Below, in pieces: positions 33,027-41,903 of a DNA stretch of 64,000 bases. The position numbers and the translations under genes are program-made. The stretch lies in the NCBI RefSeq assembly GCF_023617245.1, contig NZ_CP067396.1:4650001-4714000 (forward strand), written 5' to 3'. Position 1 is the first letter of the stretch. Each line of letters starts with the position of its first letter. The notes below the pieces were generated by a model. The model worked only from the letters and a program-made list of their open reading frames with translations, was not told the DNA's origin and made no database searches. The DNA comes from Lysobacter enzymogenes. Lineage in GTDB: Bacteria > Pseudomonadota > Gammaproteobacteria > Xanthomonadales > Xanthomonadaceae.

Positions 33027-33410
33027 ATGACCGCCACCCAGTGGATCTACCTCGCCGGCCTGCACAGCCTCGGTTTCGCCGTCTTCCACATGGCCTTCTG
33101 GCGGATCTTCGGCTGGCGCAAGACCCTGCGCACCGCGACCGTCGCCGACCGCGCGATCATTCAGATCCTCAACCTGCGCCTGATCTACATCGCGTCGGGC
33201 GTCGCCGCGCTGTGTTTCCTGTTCGCCGACGAGCTGCACAGCACCGCGCTGGGCCGCGCGGTGTTGTTGGGGATGTCGTTGTTCTGGGTCGGGCGGACCA
33301 TCGAGCAGTTCGTGTTCCTGCGCATCAACCGGCCGATGGTGCATGCGCTGACGGCGCTGTTCGTGCTGGGTGCGGTGTTGTTCGCGGTGCCGCTGTGGAT
33401 GCCGGCTTGA
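33027..33410 (+). CDS. Small integral membrane protein, unknown
   Basis: 127 residues with four hydrophobic helices (WIYLAGLHSLGFAVFHMAFW, IYIASGVAALCFLF, AVLLGMSLFWVGRTIEQFVF and ALTALFVLGAVLFAVPLWM). Conserved-looking polar residues sit in the helices (His in AGLHSLG, His in VFHMAF, Glu in TIEQF). The function is unknown. It is convergent with the next gene with only 25 bases between them. Confidence 0.75.
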   Translation: MTATQWIYLAGLHSLGFAVFHMAFWRIFGWRKTLRTATVADRAIIQILNLRLIYIASGVAALCFLFADELHSTALGRAVLLGMSLFWVGRTIEQFVFLRINRPMVHALTALFVLGAVLFAVPLWMPA

Positions 33411-33435
33411 GCCATCGTTGCCGGCAAGATAGCGA

Positions 33436-34038
33436 TCAGCCGTCCCAGGATCTCGGCTTGGCCGCCTCGCGCCAAACCACCACCATGAACACCGCCGACG
33501 CGATACAGAACATCGGCGCCAGCGCGAACGGCAGAATCGACGCCTGGCCGGCCTTGACCGAGATCCACGCGTTCGTGCCCATGATCGACAGGCTCGCTGC
33601 CGACTGCGCCCATCCGGACCATCGGGGCCTGTACCGCGCCGCGCAATGCACGGCCACGAGCGCCAGGGTCAGCGCCAACGCAGACCACGCGCCGTTGGCT
33701 GTCCCGAACCAATAGCAACCCAGCGCGAACACGAAAGCGAAGTAGCCCGTGAGCAAGGCATAAATTCCCAGCAGCGCCCATTTGCACCACGCCAGCGCCA
33801 TCGCCCGCGAACTCGCCAACGGCCTCGCGACGATCGCCACGCCGGCCAAGACCAGCTCAACGGCGAGGAAGCAAAACGTCAGACGCGGGCTCGACAGGAA
33901 CACCCAGGCCATCAAGGCCTGCCCCAGCGCGAACACCCCGGCCATCGCCAGATAGCTCCACAGCTTCCGGAAGAACGAGCTGTTTTCCCACCAAGCCACC
34001 GCGCGCTCCCGGGTCTGGCGACCCTGTTCGAGCGCCAA
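33436..34038 (-). CDS. Integral membrane protein, unknown
   Basis: 200 residues with five or six predicted membrane helices, for example SYLAMAGVFALGQALMAWVF, LTFCFLAVELVLAGVAIVA, WALLGIYALLTGYFAFVFAL and ALALTLALVAVHCAA. The N-terminus is basic and soluble. Codon use is less extreme in GC3 than in its neighbours. No family was recognised. It lies 71 bases downstream of the MFS gene on the same strand and could be its operon partner. Confidence 0.65.
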   Translation of the reverse strand: MALEQGRQTRERAVAWWENSSFFRKLWSYLAMAGVFALGQALMAWVFLSSPRLTFCFLAVELVLAGVAIVARPLASSRAMALAWCKWALLGIYALLTGYFAFVFALGCYWFGTANGAWSALALTLALVAVHCAARYRPRWSGWAQSAASLSIMGTNAWISVKAGQASILPFALAPMFCIASAVFMVVVWREAAKPRSWDG

Positions 34039-34109
34039 GCTTACGGCGTCCGTGGGCTCGGGCGCTCAATGCCATGCGACTGTGCCGCAACCGGGCGCGA
34101 CCTACCTCG

Positions 34110-35282
34110 TCAGGACGCGCATTCCGGTTCGGCATCGGCCTGCGCCGGCTGCCCCACCGACATCAGCACGAATCCGACCACCACCGACAGTCCGACCAGC
34201 GCCGCCGCGGCATAGCCAACGCCGCCGACGCCGACCGCGTCGATCACCCGCCCGCCGACGATCGCGCCGACGCCGATGCCGAGGTTGGCGCCGGACACGT
34301 TGAGCGCCGCGGCGAACGCCGGCGCCTGCGGGGCCGACTTCATCACCCGCACGTGGCTGACCGGAAACAGCGCGGCCTGGGTGATGCCCCACAGCGCCAA
34401 CGCGACGGCGAACAGCGGCAGGGTCTGCACCGAGGGCACCACCAGCACCAGGCCCATCGCCAACGGCACGCTGAAGATCAGCGAGGCGCGCAGCGGGTGG
34501 CGGTCGACGATGCGCCCGCCCAGGGTGTTGCCGATCAGGCCGACCGCGCCGAAGGCCATCAGCGCCCAGCCGACTACCGCGCCGTTGAGGCCGGCCAGAC
34601 GCTCGAACATATCGGCGAGATAGGTGTAGGCGGTGAACATGCCGGCGAACAGGATCACCGACATCAGCACGTGGCCGACCACGCGCGGATCGCGCAGCAC
34701 CCGGAACTGTTCGCCGAGCTTCGGCGGCTGCGCGCCGCGGCTGTCGGGCAGGAAGGCGTAGAGCATGCCGGCCTTGAGCAACGACGCGACGGCGAGCGCG
34801 ACGAACGCGGCGCGCCAGCCGAACGCGTCGGCGATCAACGTGCCGGTGGGAACGCCGATCACGGTGGCGCAGATCACGCCGAAGGAGATCATCGAGATCG
34901 CCTTGCCGGCGCGATCCTGGCCGGCGATGTCGACCGCGGTCTCGCTGGCCAGCGCCCAGAACACCGGCACGCCGAGCGCGGGAATCAAGCGCGCGAACGC
35001 CATCACCCCGAGATTCGGCGCCATCGCCGCGACCACGTTGGACGCGGCGAACAGCAGCAGCACGACGATGAAGAGGCGCTTGCGTTCGAAGCGGGCGAAA
35101 TAGGCGGTCAGGAACGGGCCGCTGGCGGCGACCGCGAAGGCGAACAAGGTCACCAGCAGGCCGGCCTGCGACACGCTCACGCCGAGGTCGCGCGAGAGCG
35201 AGGGCAGCAGGCCGACGAGGATGAATTCGGTCGTCAGCACGGTGAAACCGGCGGCCGAGAGCAGGATTAGGGGGAGCAACAC
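34110..35282 (-). CDS. MFS transporter of the DHA1 drug/sugar efflux type
   Basis: 390 residues with twelve predicted helices. The opening LLPLILLSAAGFTVLTTEFILVGLLPSLSRDLGVSVSQAGLLVTLFAFAVAASGPFLTAYFARFERKRLF includes the MFS motif A region. It resembles the AraJ/YdhP-like group with TEFILVGLLP near helix 1. The GTG at 35282 was chosen because GGAG stands 7 bases upstream and it starts just before helix 1; longer forms would run into repeat DNA. The substrate is unknown; efflux of a small compound is most likely. Confidence 0.88.
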   Translation of the reverse strand: MLLPLILLSAAGFTVLTTEFILVGLLPSLSRDLGVSVSQAGLLVTLFAFAVAASGPFLTAYFARFERKRLFIVVLLLFAASNVVAAMAPNLGVMAFARLIPALGVPVFWALASETAVDIAGQDRAGKAISMISFGVICATVIGVPTGTLIADAFGWRAAFVALAVASLLKAGMLYAFLPDSRGAQPPKLGEQFRVLRDPRVVGHVLMSVILFAGMFTAYTYLADMFERLAGLNGAVVGWALMAFGAVGLIGNTLGGRIVDRHPLRASLIFSVPLAMGLVLVVPSVQTLPLFAVALALWGITQAALFPVSHVRVMKSAPQAPAFAAALNVSGANLGIGVGAIVGGRVIDAVGVGGVGYAAAALVGLSVVVGFVLMSVGQPAQADAEPECAS

Positions 35283-35578
35283 GGCGGACTCCAAAGACGG
35301 AACGTCGCCGGCGCGCGCAATGGCGCGCCGGTGCGGCGGGGAAGAGAGGGGATTCGCAGGGAACCGGGCCGGCGTGGCGTGGCCGGTGAGTGAGTGCACT
35401 GTAGGCGGGCACGAGGGCGGGATAAACCGCGGCGCCGCATCGGCATTGTTCCGGAGCGGGGACAATGCGCGCAAGCCTTGGCGTTGCGGGCTTTGGCGAG
35501 TTCGGCGCGGATCGGGACTGTTTATCCCGGATCGCGAACTAGTCGCGCGCGACCGGGTGCGGCAGAGTGGGCGGCGCT

Positions 35579-35772
35579 TGTGGGAGGGCCTTCTGGCCCG
35601 ATGCTCTTCGCTCAGGTCGCAGCGATCTGAAACAAGGGCATCGGGCCTGAGGCCCTCCCACAAAAGCCAGGGAGCATCGGGCCTGAAGGCCCTCCCACAA
35701 AAGCTAGAGGGCCTCGGGTTTGAAGGCCCCCACACAAAAGCGGTGATCCTCGGGCCTGAGGGCCTCCCACAA
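35579..35772. repeat. Cluster of family A repeat arms
   Basis: At least five arms of the GTGGGAGGGCCTTC..GGCCCGATGC element in both orientations fill most of the space between the divergent MFS and wrbA genes. Between 35283 and 35578 I see no gene. Confidence 0.88.
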
Positions 35773-35850
35773 GTTCGCCGACGCCCGTCACACCGCCTGA
35801 AACATCGCCGGCCTAGGCTCGACGCCCTGTCCCAACCCGAGGCGACGACG

Positions 35851-36450
35851 ATGGCGAAAGTCCTGGTTCTGTATTACTCCGCGTACGGCCACTGCGAAAA
35901 GATGGCCGAAGCCGTCGCCGAAGGCGCGCGCGAAGCCGGCGCGCAGGTCGACATCAAGCGCGTACCCGAGCTGGTGCCCGAAGAGGTCGCGCGCAAGTCG
36001 CACTACAAGCTCGATCAGACCGCGCCGGTCGCGCAGATCGCCGATCTGGAGCATTACGACGCCATCGTCGTCGGCACCGGCACGCGTTTCGGCCGGATGT
36101 CCTCGCAGATGGCCAACTTCCTCGACCAGGCCGGCGGGCTGTGGGCCAAGGGCGCGCTGCACGGCAAGGTCGGCGCGGCGTTCACCTCCACCGCGACCCA
36201 ACACGGCGGCCAGGAAACCACGTTGTTCTCGATCATCACCAACCTGCTGCACTTCGGCATGGTGATCGTCGGCCTGAACTACGGCTATGCCGGGCAGATG
36301 CGCCTGGACGAGGTCACCGGCGGCTCGCCGTACGGCACCACCACCATCACCGGCGGCGACGGCTCGCGCCAGCCGACCCAGAACGAACTCGACGCGGCGC
36401 GTTACCAGGGCCGTGAAGTGGCGGAGACGGCGAAGAAGCTGCACGGCTGA
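35851..36450 (+). CDS. wrbA: NAD(P)H:quinone oxidoreductase WrbA
   Basis: 199 residues, the usual length. It is a flavodoxin-fold protein: the FMN phosphate loop is YYSAYGHCEKMAEAV and the isoalloxazine region is GTRFGRMSSQMANFLDQAGGLW. The WrbA-specific TSTATQHGGQETTLFSIITNLLHFGM and GSPYGTTTITGGDGSR are intact. It reduces quinones by two electrons in the cytoplasm, giving oxidative-stress protection. It has no evident operon partner; a family A repeat follows. Confidence 0.96.
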   Translation: MAKVLVLYYSAYGHCEKMAEAVAEGAREAGAQVDIKRVPELVPEEVARKSHYKLDQTAPVAQIADLEHYDAIVVGTGTRFGRMSSQMANFLDQAGGLWAKGALHGKVGAAFTSTATQHGGQETTLFSIITNLLHFGMVIVGLNYGYAGQMRLDEVTGGSPYGTTTITGGDGSRQPTQNELDAARYQGREVAETAKKLHG

Positions 36451-36546
36451 GCCGGCGTCGGGTTCGCGACCGGCGCGCGGCGAGGCGCCGGTTGCGGATG
36501 CGGCGATTCGGTTCGCCGGCGCGAGTGTTGCAGGAACGCTCGGCGT

Positions 36547-36623
36547 GTGTGGGAGGGCCTTCAGGCCCGACGCTTTTCGTTCCGACCTGATCGAAAAGCG
36601 TCGGGCCTGAAGGCCCTCCCACA
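36547..36623. repeat. Full family A inverted repeat
   Basis: The left arm GTGGGAGGGCCTTCAGGCCC continues into GACGCTTTTCG, and the right arm is its exact reverse complement, with a loop of about 16 bases. This is the best-preserved copy in the window and would form a hairpin with a stem of roughly 30 bp downstream of wrbA. Confidence 0.92.
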
Positions 36624-36677
36624 ATAGCGGGTCGTGCTACAGGTCCCGCATGCCGGCGGCCTGAGCGGCCGCCGCGA

Positions 36678-37028
36678 TTACAGCAACCACCACGCCGCCA
36701 ACGCAGCGATCGCCGGCACCGCCTGCACATAGAAGATCCGGCGGCTGACGGTCGCCGCGCCGAACACGCCGGCGACCACCACGCAGGCCAGGAAGAACGT
36801 CGCCACGTCCTGGCGCGCGCACACCAGCGCCCACACCAGGCCGGCGACCAGAAAGCCGTTGTACAGGCCCTGGTTGGCCGCCAGCACCTTGGTCTGCTCG
36901 GCCTTGTCCGGGTTCATGCGGAAAGTCTTCATGCCCAGCGGCTTGGTCCACAGGAACATTTCCAGGACCAGGAACCAGGTGTGCAACACGGCGACCAGGG
37001 CGGTCAGGACGACGGCTAGCCAGGGCAT
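36678..37028 (-). CDS. DUF1304 membrane protein
   Basis: 116 residues with four helices. It has the DUF1304 pattern: HTWFLVLEMFLWTKPLGMKTF near the N-terminus, ANQGLYNGFLVAGLVWAL in the middle and a C-terminal hydrophobic end. It is an inner-membrane protein of unknown role. It lies between the wrbA repeat and the epimerase gene, the latter 102 bases upstream on the same strand. Confidence 0.9.
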   Translation of the reverse strand: MPWLAVVLTALVAVLHTWFLVLEMFLWTKPLGMKTFRMNPDKAEQTKVLAANQGLYNGFLVAGLVWALVCARQDVATFFLACVVVAGVFGAATVSRRIFYVQAVPAIAALAAWWLL

Positions 37029-37130
37029 GGGGCGGACTCATGGGTGCGAGCGCGCAGCATAAGCCCTGGCGCCGCGCTTGCGCCGTGGCGGCAATCGCGG
37101 GACGCGGCGCCGACGCGGACGGCGCCCGCC

Positions 37131-38258
37131 TCAACCGCCCTTGTTCTCCTGCGCATGCCACGCCGCCAGCACCTCGCTTTCGCGCTGCGCCGACAGGCCT
37201 GCCTTGGGCTTGGCCCGGCGTTCATCGGGCAGCTTGCGCCACCACGCCAGGGTGTCGCGCACGGTGTCGCGCAGCGGCCGGTAGCTCAGGCCCGCCGCGC
37301 GCGCCTTGCGCACCGAGGTGCGGCCGAAGCCGGTATATTCGCCGCGCGCGGGAATCCACACTGGCATGTCGCTCCACGGCGCCACTTTCTGCGCTTCGAG
37401 GAAATCGGCCGGCGCCCAGGTCAGCGTCGACTTCTTGCCTGCGGCCTTCTGCGATTCGCGCAGCAGCGCGCCCATGGTCAGCGCGCCCGGCTCGGCGTCG
37501 GCGTTGTAGATGCCGACGTGGCCGCGCTCGATGCACGCCAGCAGGAACGCGGCGAGGTCGCGCACGTCGATGAACTGGGTCGGGTCCTGGGCGCTGCCGG
37601 GCGCGAGGATCTCGCCGCCGCGCTCGGCGCGCGCCGGCCAGTAGGTGAAACGGTCGCTGTTGTCGCCCGGACCGACGATCAGCCCCGGCCGCACCACGGT
37701 CGTGCGGCCCGGCAGTTCTGCCTCGGCCGCCTTCTCGCACAAGGCCTTGAGGCCGCCGTAGGTCTCGCCGGTGACTTCGGTGACGTTGGGATCGGACAGC
37801 ACCGCCAGCGGCGAGGTCTCCTCGGACGGCACGTCGTTCTTGGCGTAGACCGAAATGGTCGAGACCAAGAGATATTGCCTGACCTTCGGCGCGAGCAACT
37901 TCGCCGAGCGGGTCACGTCGGCGGGAATGTAGGCGGAGGTATCCAGCACCGCATCCCACTTGCGCTCGCCTTCCAGCGCCGAAAGATCGGTCTTGCGGTC
38001 GCCGTGCAGTTGTTCGATGTCGCGGTAGTCCTCACCGGAGAACTTGTCCGGGTTGGTCTTGCCGCGGTTGAACAAGGTCAGCGTGTGCCCGCGCTTGCGC
38101 GCCGCCTCGACGAAATGCGGGCCGAGGAAACCGGTGCCGCCGAGCACCAGCAGTTTCAGCGGTTGCGGCTTGGCGGCGGCGAGCGCGCCGCCGGGCAGCG
38201 CGAGCAGGCTCGCGGCAGCCGCGCCGGCGGCGAGGAAATCGCGGCGATCGATGGTCAT
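37131..38258 (-). CDS. Tat-exported NAD-dependent epimerase/dehydratase-like protein
   Basis: 375 residues. The N-terminus is a twin-arginine signal (IDRRDFLAAGAAAASLLALPGGALAA). After it comes a Rossmann fold with LLVLGGTGFLGPHFVEAARKRGHTLTLFNRG. The catalytic Tyr/Lys pair of the SDR type may be in GETYGGLKALCEKAA. Export of a folded NAD-binding enzyme is plausible through Tat. The ATG at 38258 overlaps the stop of the Npt1-like transporter as ATGA, so the two are co-translated. The substrate is unknown; sugar nucleotides are usual in this superfamily. Confidence 0.9.
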   Translation of the reverse strand: MTIDRRDFLAAGAAAASLLALPGGALAAAKPQPLKLLVLGGTGFLGPHFVEAARKRGHTLTLFNRGKTNPDKFSGEDYRDIEQLHGDRKTDLSALEGERKWDAVLDTSAYIPADVTRSAKLLAPKVRQYLLVSTISVYAKNDVPSEETSPLAVLSDPNVTEVTGETYGGLKALCEKAAEAELPGRTTVVRPGLIVGPGDNSDRFTYWPARAERGGEILAPGSAQDPTQFIDVRDLAAFLLACIERGHVGIYNADAEPGALTMGALLRESQKAAGKKSTLTWAPADFLEAQKVAPWSDMPVWIPARGEYTGFGRTSVRKARAAGLSYRPLRDTVRDTLAWWRKLPDERRAKPKAGLSAQRESEVLAAWHAQENKGG

Positions 38259-39601
38259 GCGGCACCTCGTGGGTTGGGTTCGGTAACGGAAGGAACGGGA
38301 CCGGCCGCGCCGGGCAGCCCGCGCTGCGCGCGCACGATGCTCCACGCGCCGGCGGTCATGCCGGCGGCGGCGAGCGCGCCGGCGGCGAACACCGCCTGGG
38401 TGCCGAGCAAGGCCACCGCCTTATGCACCCAGACGAAGGCCAGGTCGGTGCCGCGGAACACCGCGGTGTCGATCACCGCCTTGCCCTTGTAGCGCGAAGG
38501 CCGATCCATGCGCGTGTACAGCGTCTCGCGCGCCGGCTTGGACAGGGCGAATTCGCCGGCGCGCTGCGCGACCTGCACCACCGCAACCATCATCGGCAGC
38601 GGCGAGGCCATCAGCGCGGCGAAGCCCAGCATCAGGATCAGCCCCGGCATCAGCAGCGCCGGCGCGACGCCGTGGCGATTGAGCAGCCAGCGCGTGAGCA
38701 GCAGTTGGGTCAGGATCGCCAGCAGATTGACCGCGCTGTCGATGCGGGCGAAGTAGCGCGTGGCGGCTTCGGCGCTGGGATAGAACTCGCGCGCGATCGC
38801 CGACTGCTGGTTGTACAGCAAGGTCGCCGCGCCGACGCTGAAAAACAGGGTGATCGCCATCGCCCGCAGCGCCGGCCGCTGCCACACCAGGCGCAGGCCG
38901 GCCCACACCGAACCGCCCATCGCGCCCTCGCCGCTGGCCAGCCCGTGCGCGCGCTCGCGCGCCATCGCCCACGGCCGCAAGCGCACCACGCACAACACGC
39001 ACACCGACAGGAACCCGGCCGAGACCAACAGCAGGTTCGCCACGCCCAAGGGCTGCACCAGCCACTGCGTCAGCATCGGCCCGAGCACCGCGCCGGCGGT
39101 GCCGCCGGCGCCGATGTAGCCGTACACGCGCCGCGCCTGGCGGTCGTCGAATACGTCGGCCATGTAGCTCCAGAACACCGTCACCGCGAACAGGTTGAAG
39201 ATCGCGGTCCAGACGAAGAACGCCATGCCGCGGCCCGGCACCTGCGCATGGAAAGCCCAGTGGAAGCCGAACAGGCAGACGATGAAGACGCCGTACACCA
39301 GCGGCAGCAGCGCGCGCCGCGGGAACCGCGCGACCAGCGCGCCGTACACCGGCTGCAGCGCCAGCATCGCCACGAAGGTGCAGGTGAACAGCACTTGCAG
39401 CGCGAAGTCCTTGAGCTCCCAGCCGTGGCCGCGCGCGAATTCGATCCAGGCGTGCGGGAACACGGTGGCGGCATCGGCCGAGGCGCCCATCGCGTCGCGC
39501 ACCGGGCGCAGCACGTAGTAGCCGCACAGCAGGCAGAAGAAGTAGAGCAGCGACCACCACAACGGCGGCGTCCGGGCCAGGGCGCGACGCAGGCCGCTCA
39601 T
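38255..39601 (-). CDS. Npt1/MFS-like transporter (copy 1)
   Basis: 448 residues with about twelve helices. The start YFFCLLCGYYVLRPVRDAMG and the later FWSYMADVFDDRQARRVYGYIGAGGTAGAVLGP and SRYKGKAVIDTAVFRGTDL are motifs shared with the second copy at 41900-43288. They resemble bacterial Npt1/Npt2-like (ATP/ADP translocase-related) proteins. The substrate in free-living bacteria is not known. The stop overlaps the epimerase start. Confidence 0.85.
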   Translation of the reverse strand: MSGLRRALARTPPLWWSLLYFFCLLCGYYVLRPVRDAMGASADAATVFPHAWIEFARGHGWELKDFALQVLFTCTFVAMLALQPVYGALVARFPRRALLPLVYGVFIVCLFGFHWAFHAQVPGRGMAFFVWTAIFNLFAVTVFWSYMADVFDDRQARRVYGYIGAGGTAGAVLGPMLTQWLVQPLGVANLLLVSAGFLSVCVLCVVRLRPWAMARERAHGLASGEGAMGGSVWAGLRLVWQRPALRAMAITLFFSVGAATLLYNQQSAIAREFYPSAEAATRYFARIDSAVNLLAILTQLLLTRWLLNRHGVAPALLMPGLILMLGFAALMASPLPMMVAVVQVAQRAGEFALSKPARETLYTRMDRPSRYKGKAVIDTAVFRGTDLAFVWVHKAVALLGTQAVFAAGALAAAGMTAGAWSIVRAQRGLPGAAGPVPSVTEPNPRGAA

Positions 39602-39814
39602 GCGCGCGCTCCGCGGCGGCGAACCCTCGCCCAGCGCTCATCCACGCCGCGCCGCGCACCGTCCGGCGCACGCGCACGACCGCATTCGCACCGCCCGCAA
39701 GGCTCGCGCATGGCCGCCACTCCCGTTTCCCGCGGACAAGCTAGCGCCGCGCCGACCGCGGCGGCGTCTGCGGATGGTCATCCCGACCTTCGGCATAGGC
39801 CGCGGACGCGTCGC

Positions 39815-40966
39815 TCAATCGCGCTCCAGCGCCCGCAGCACCTGTGCGCGCTGGGCGATCGGCCGGGAGGGATCGATCCGCACAACGGTCGCACCGGTGC
39901 GCGCCAGCGCCGCGACGGCGGCGGCGGCGCCTTGGTCGTCGGCCAGCACATATACGCGCCGGCCGGCCTGACAGCCCGCCGGCGCGTCCCGCGCGGCCTT
40001 GGCCAGGGATGCGATCAGCCCTTCCTGTTCGGGCGGCTGGGCGAAGGTCGTGGCGAACACCAAGGCGCGTGGGTCCTTGCCCGGGTTCGACAAGGCTTCG
40101 ACGATCCGCCGGTGTTCGGGCAGGTCGGCACGGCCGGCCTGCAGCTGCACCCGCATAAGTTTCGGCGAGGTCTCGCGTCCACCGGAGTCCAGGCGCCGAT
40201 AGGCTTCGATGAGGTAGCGATTCCAGGCGCCGTAATCGCCGGTTTCCGGCGCCAGCAGCGGCGCGCGCAGGAACGCCTTCGCCGCCTCCCAACGCAGTTG
40301 CTCCCGGGCGATGGCCGGCGCAGCCTGGGCATACGCACGCTGCAACGCAGCCGCGTAGCCGGGCGCGCGTTGTCCGGTCGCGGCGTCCAGGGACAGTTCG
40401 ACATAGCCGGCGGGGCTCAGCCCTCCCTCCTTGTTGCTGGGAATGCTCACCCGCAGCCGCAGGCTGCGCCCATCGGCGGAGAATGCGTGCTCGCGGCCCC
40501 AGCCGATCGAGCTGACCGAACGCGGCAAGGCGCGGATGTAGTCGGCCGGCAACAACTGCGCCAGGCTCAGCGTGCGCACGCTGCGGCCAGTCGGGCCGTA
40601 CAGCACGACCACGCGCGGTCCATGGCCCGCGGCGGCGTAATCGTCGAAGGTCGCCACCTGGCCGGTATTCGACACCACGCTCCACGACGGCGCCACCGGA
40701 TTGCGCAGCGGCCCGCGCCACACCTGCGCCCAGCCCGTCCCTTGCCGGCGTTCCACCCGCGCTTGCGCTGCGTTTGCGGGCGCGACGTCCTCGCGTGCGG
40801 GCAAGGAAATGTCCGCCGACGGCGTCACCGTCAGCCGGTAGCGCCCATTGCCGGACAGGTAAGTCTCGACGCGCGGCGGTAAAAAAGTGTCGGCCCGCGC
40901 CGGCCGCCAGGGCAACAAGCCCGCCAGCATCAGCATGAGCGCGCCCAACATCGCAGTACGTTCCAT
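39815..40966 (-). CDS. Secreted protein of unknown family
   Basis: 383 residues from the ATG at 40966, which has AGGAGCG 8 bases upstream. The signal peptide is MLGALMLMLAGLLPWRPARA. The mature part includes YRLTVTPSADISLPAR, repeated-strand segments (AFSADGRSLRLRVSIPS) and a mixed C-terminal half, with one Cys. I recognise no family. It lies within the minus-strand Npt/metallophosphoesterase cluster, 52 bases after the phosphoesterase stop, and is probably co-transcribed with it. Confidence 0.78.
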   Translation of the reverse strand: MERTAMLGALMLMLAGLLPWRPARADTFLPPRVETYLSGNGRYRLTVTPSADISLPAREDVAPANAAQARVERRQGTGWAQVWRGPLRNPVAPSWSVVSNTGQVATFDDYAAAGHGPRVVVLYGPTGRSVRTLSLAQLLPADYIRALPRSVSSIGWGREHAFSADGRSLRLRVSIPSNKEGGLSPAGYVELSLDAATGQRAPGYAAALQRAYAQAAPAIAREQLRWEAAKAFLRAPLLAPETGDYGAWNRYLIEAYRRLDSGGRETSPKLMRVQLQAGRADLPEHRRIVEALSNPGKDPRALVFATTFAQPPEQEGLIASLAKAARDAPAGCQAGRRVYVLADDQGAAAAVAALARTGATVVRIDPSRPIAQRAQVLRALERD

Positions 40967-41018
40967 CGGATCGCGCTCCTCGTCCTTCAAGGCGGTGCGG
41001 CCGCCTTGGCGCAAACAT

Positions 41019-41903
41019 TCAATGCCGCACCGGCTCCCTCGCCGCCGCGCGCAAGGTCAGCCGCGAAATCTCCGGCGGCACCCCGAACCGCACCGGCAGG
41101 ATGCTGGTGCCGATGCCGGTGGACACGAACAGCGACTTGCCGTCTTCGACGAGGTAGCCGCCGGCGTAGCGCATCTGCGCCGGCACCACCGGGGTGCCCA
41201 GCCACGGCAGTTGCACCTGGCCGCCGTGGGTGTGGCCGGCGATCGTCAGCGACGCGCGCGGCGGGATCTCGGGGAACAGGTCGGGGTTGTGGGTCAGGGC
41301 GATCGCCGGAGCGTCGTCGCTCACGCCGGCGAAGGCGCCGGCGATGTCGTGGCGGGTTTCCCATTTGTCGCCGATGCCGACGATCCACAGTGTGCAGCGC
41401 CCCAGTTCGACCTTGCGCGCCTGGTCTTCCAGCACCACCACGCCGGCCGATTCCAGCGCGGCGCGGACCTTGCCGCCGTCCTTCCACCAGTCGTGGTTGC
41501 CGAGCACCGCGTACACCGGCTTGCGCGCGGTCAGCGGCTTGAGGTGCGGCGCCAACTGGTCGGCGGAGATGTAGGTTCCGCCGAGCACGCTGAGGATCAC
41601 GTAGTCGCCGGCCATCAGCACCGCCGGCGCGTCGCTGGCGATCAGCCGGGCGACGATCTGGTCGAGCTTGTCCAGGCCGTTGTGCGGCGAGCCGGTGTGC
41701 AGGTCGGCGACCACGTCCAGGCGCAGGCCTTCGCACTCGCGCGACCAGTGCGGCAGGGCGAAGTCGTAATCGCGTTCCACCAGTTGCCGCGGTTCCCAGA
41801 AGAAGCCCCAGGCCAGGCAGCCCAGCACGACCAGCGTCGCGCCGACGAACAGGCGCTGCAGCCACGGGTTGCGCGGCCACGGCCGCCAGCCGCGCGGGCT
41901 CAC
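41019..41903 (-). CDS. Membrane-anchored metallophosphoesterase
   Basis: 294 residues. One N-terminal helix (LFVGATLVVLGCLAWGFFW) is followed by the calcineurin-like motifs DVVADLHTG, GDYV, GNHDWW and GHTHGGQVQLP. The latter matches the YaeI/lipid A-type (UDP-diacylglucosamine or phosphodiesterase) group of membrane phosphoesterases. Metal ligands Asp, His, Asn and His are present. The GTG start at 41903 overlaps the transporter stop (GTGA), so translation is coupled. The substrate is unknown. Confidence 0.9.
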   Translation of the reverse strand: MSPRGWRPWPRNPWLQRLFVGATLVVLGCLAWGFFWEPRQLVERDYDFALPHWSRECEGLRLDVVADLHTGSPHNGLDKLDQIVARLIASDAPAVLMAGDYVILSVLGGTYISADQLAPHLKPLTARKPVYAVLGNHDWWKDGGKVRAALESAGVVVLEDQARKVELGRCTLWIVGIGDKWETRHDIAGAFAGVSDDAPAIALTHNPDLFPEIPPRASLTIAGHTHGGQVQLPWLGTPVVPAQMRYAGGYLVEDGKSLFVSTGIGTSILPVRFGVPPEISRLTLRAAAREPVRH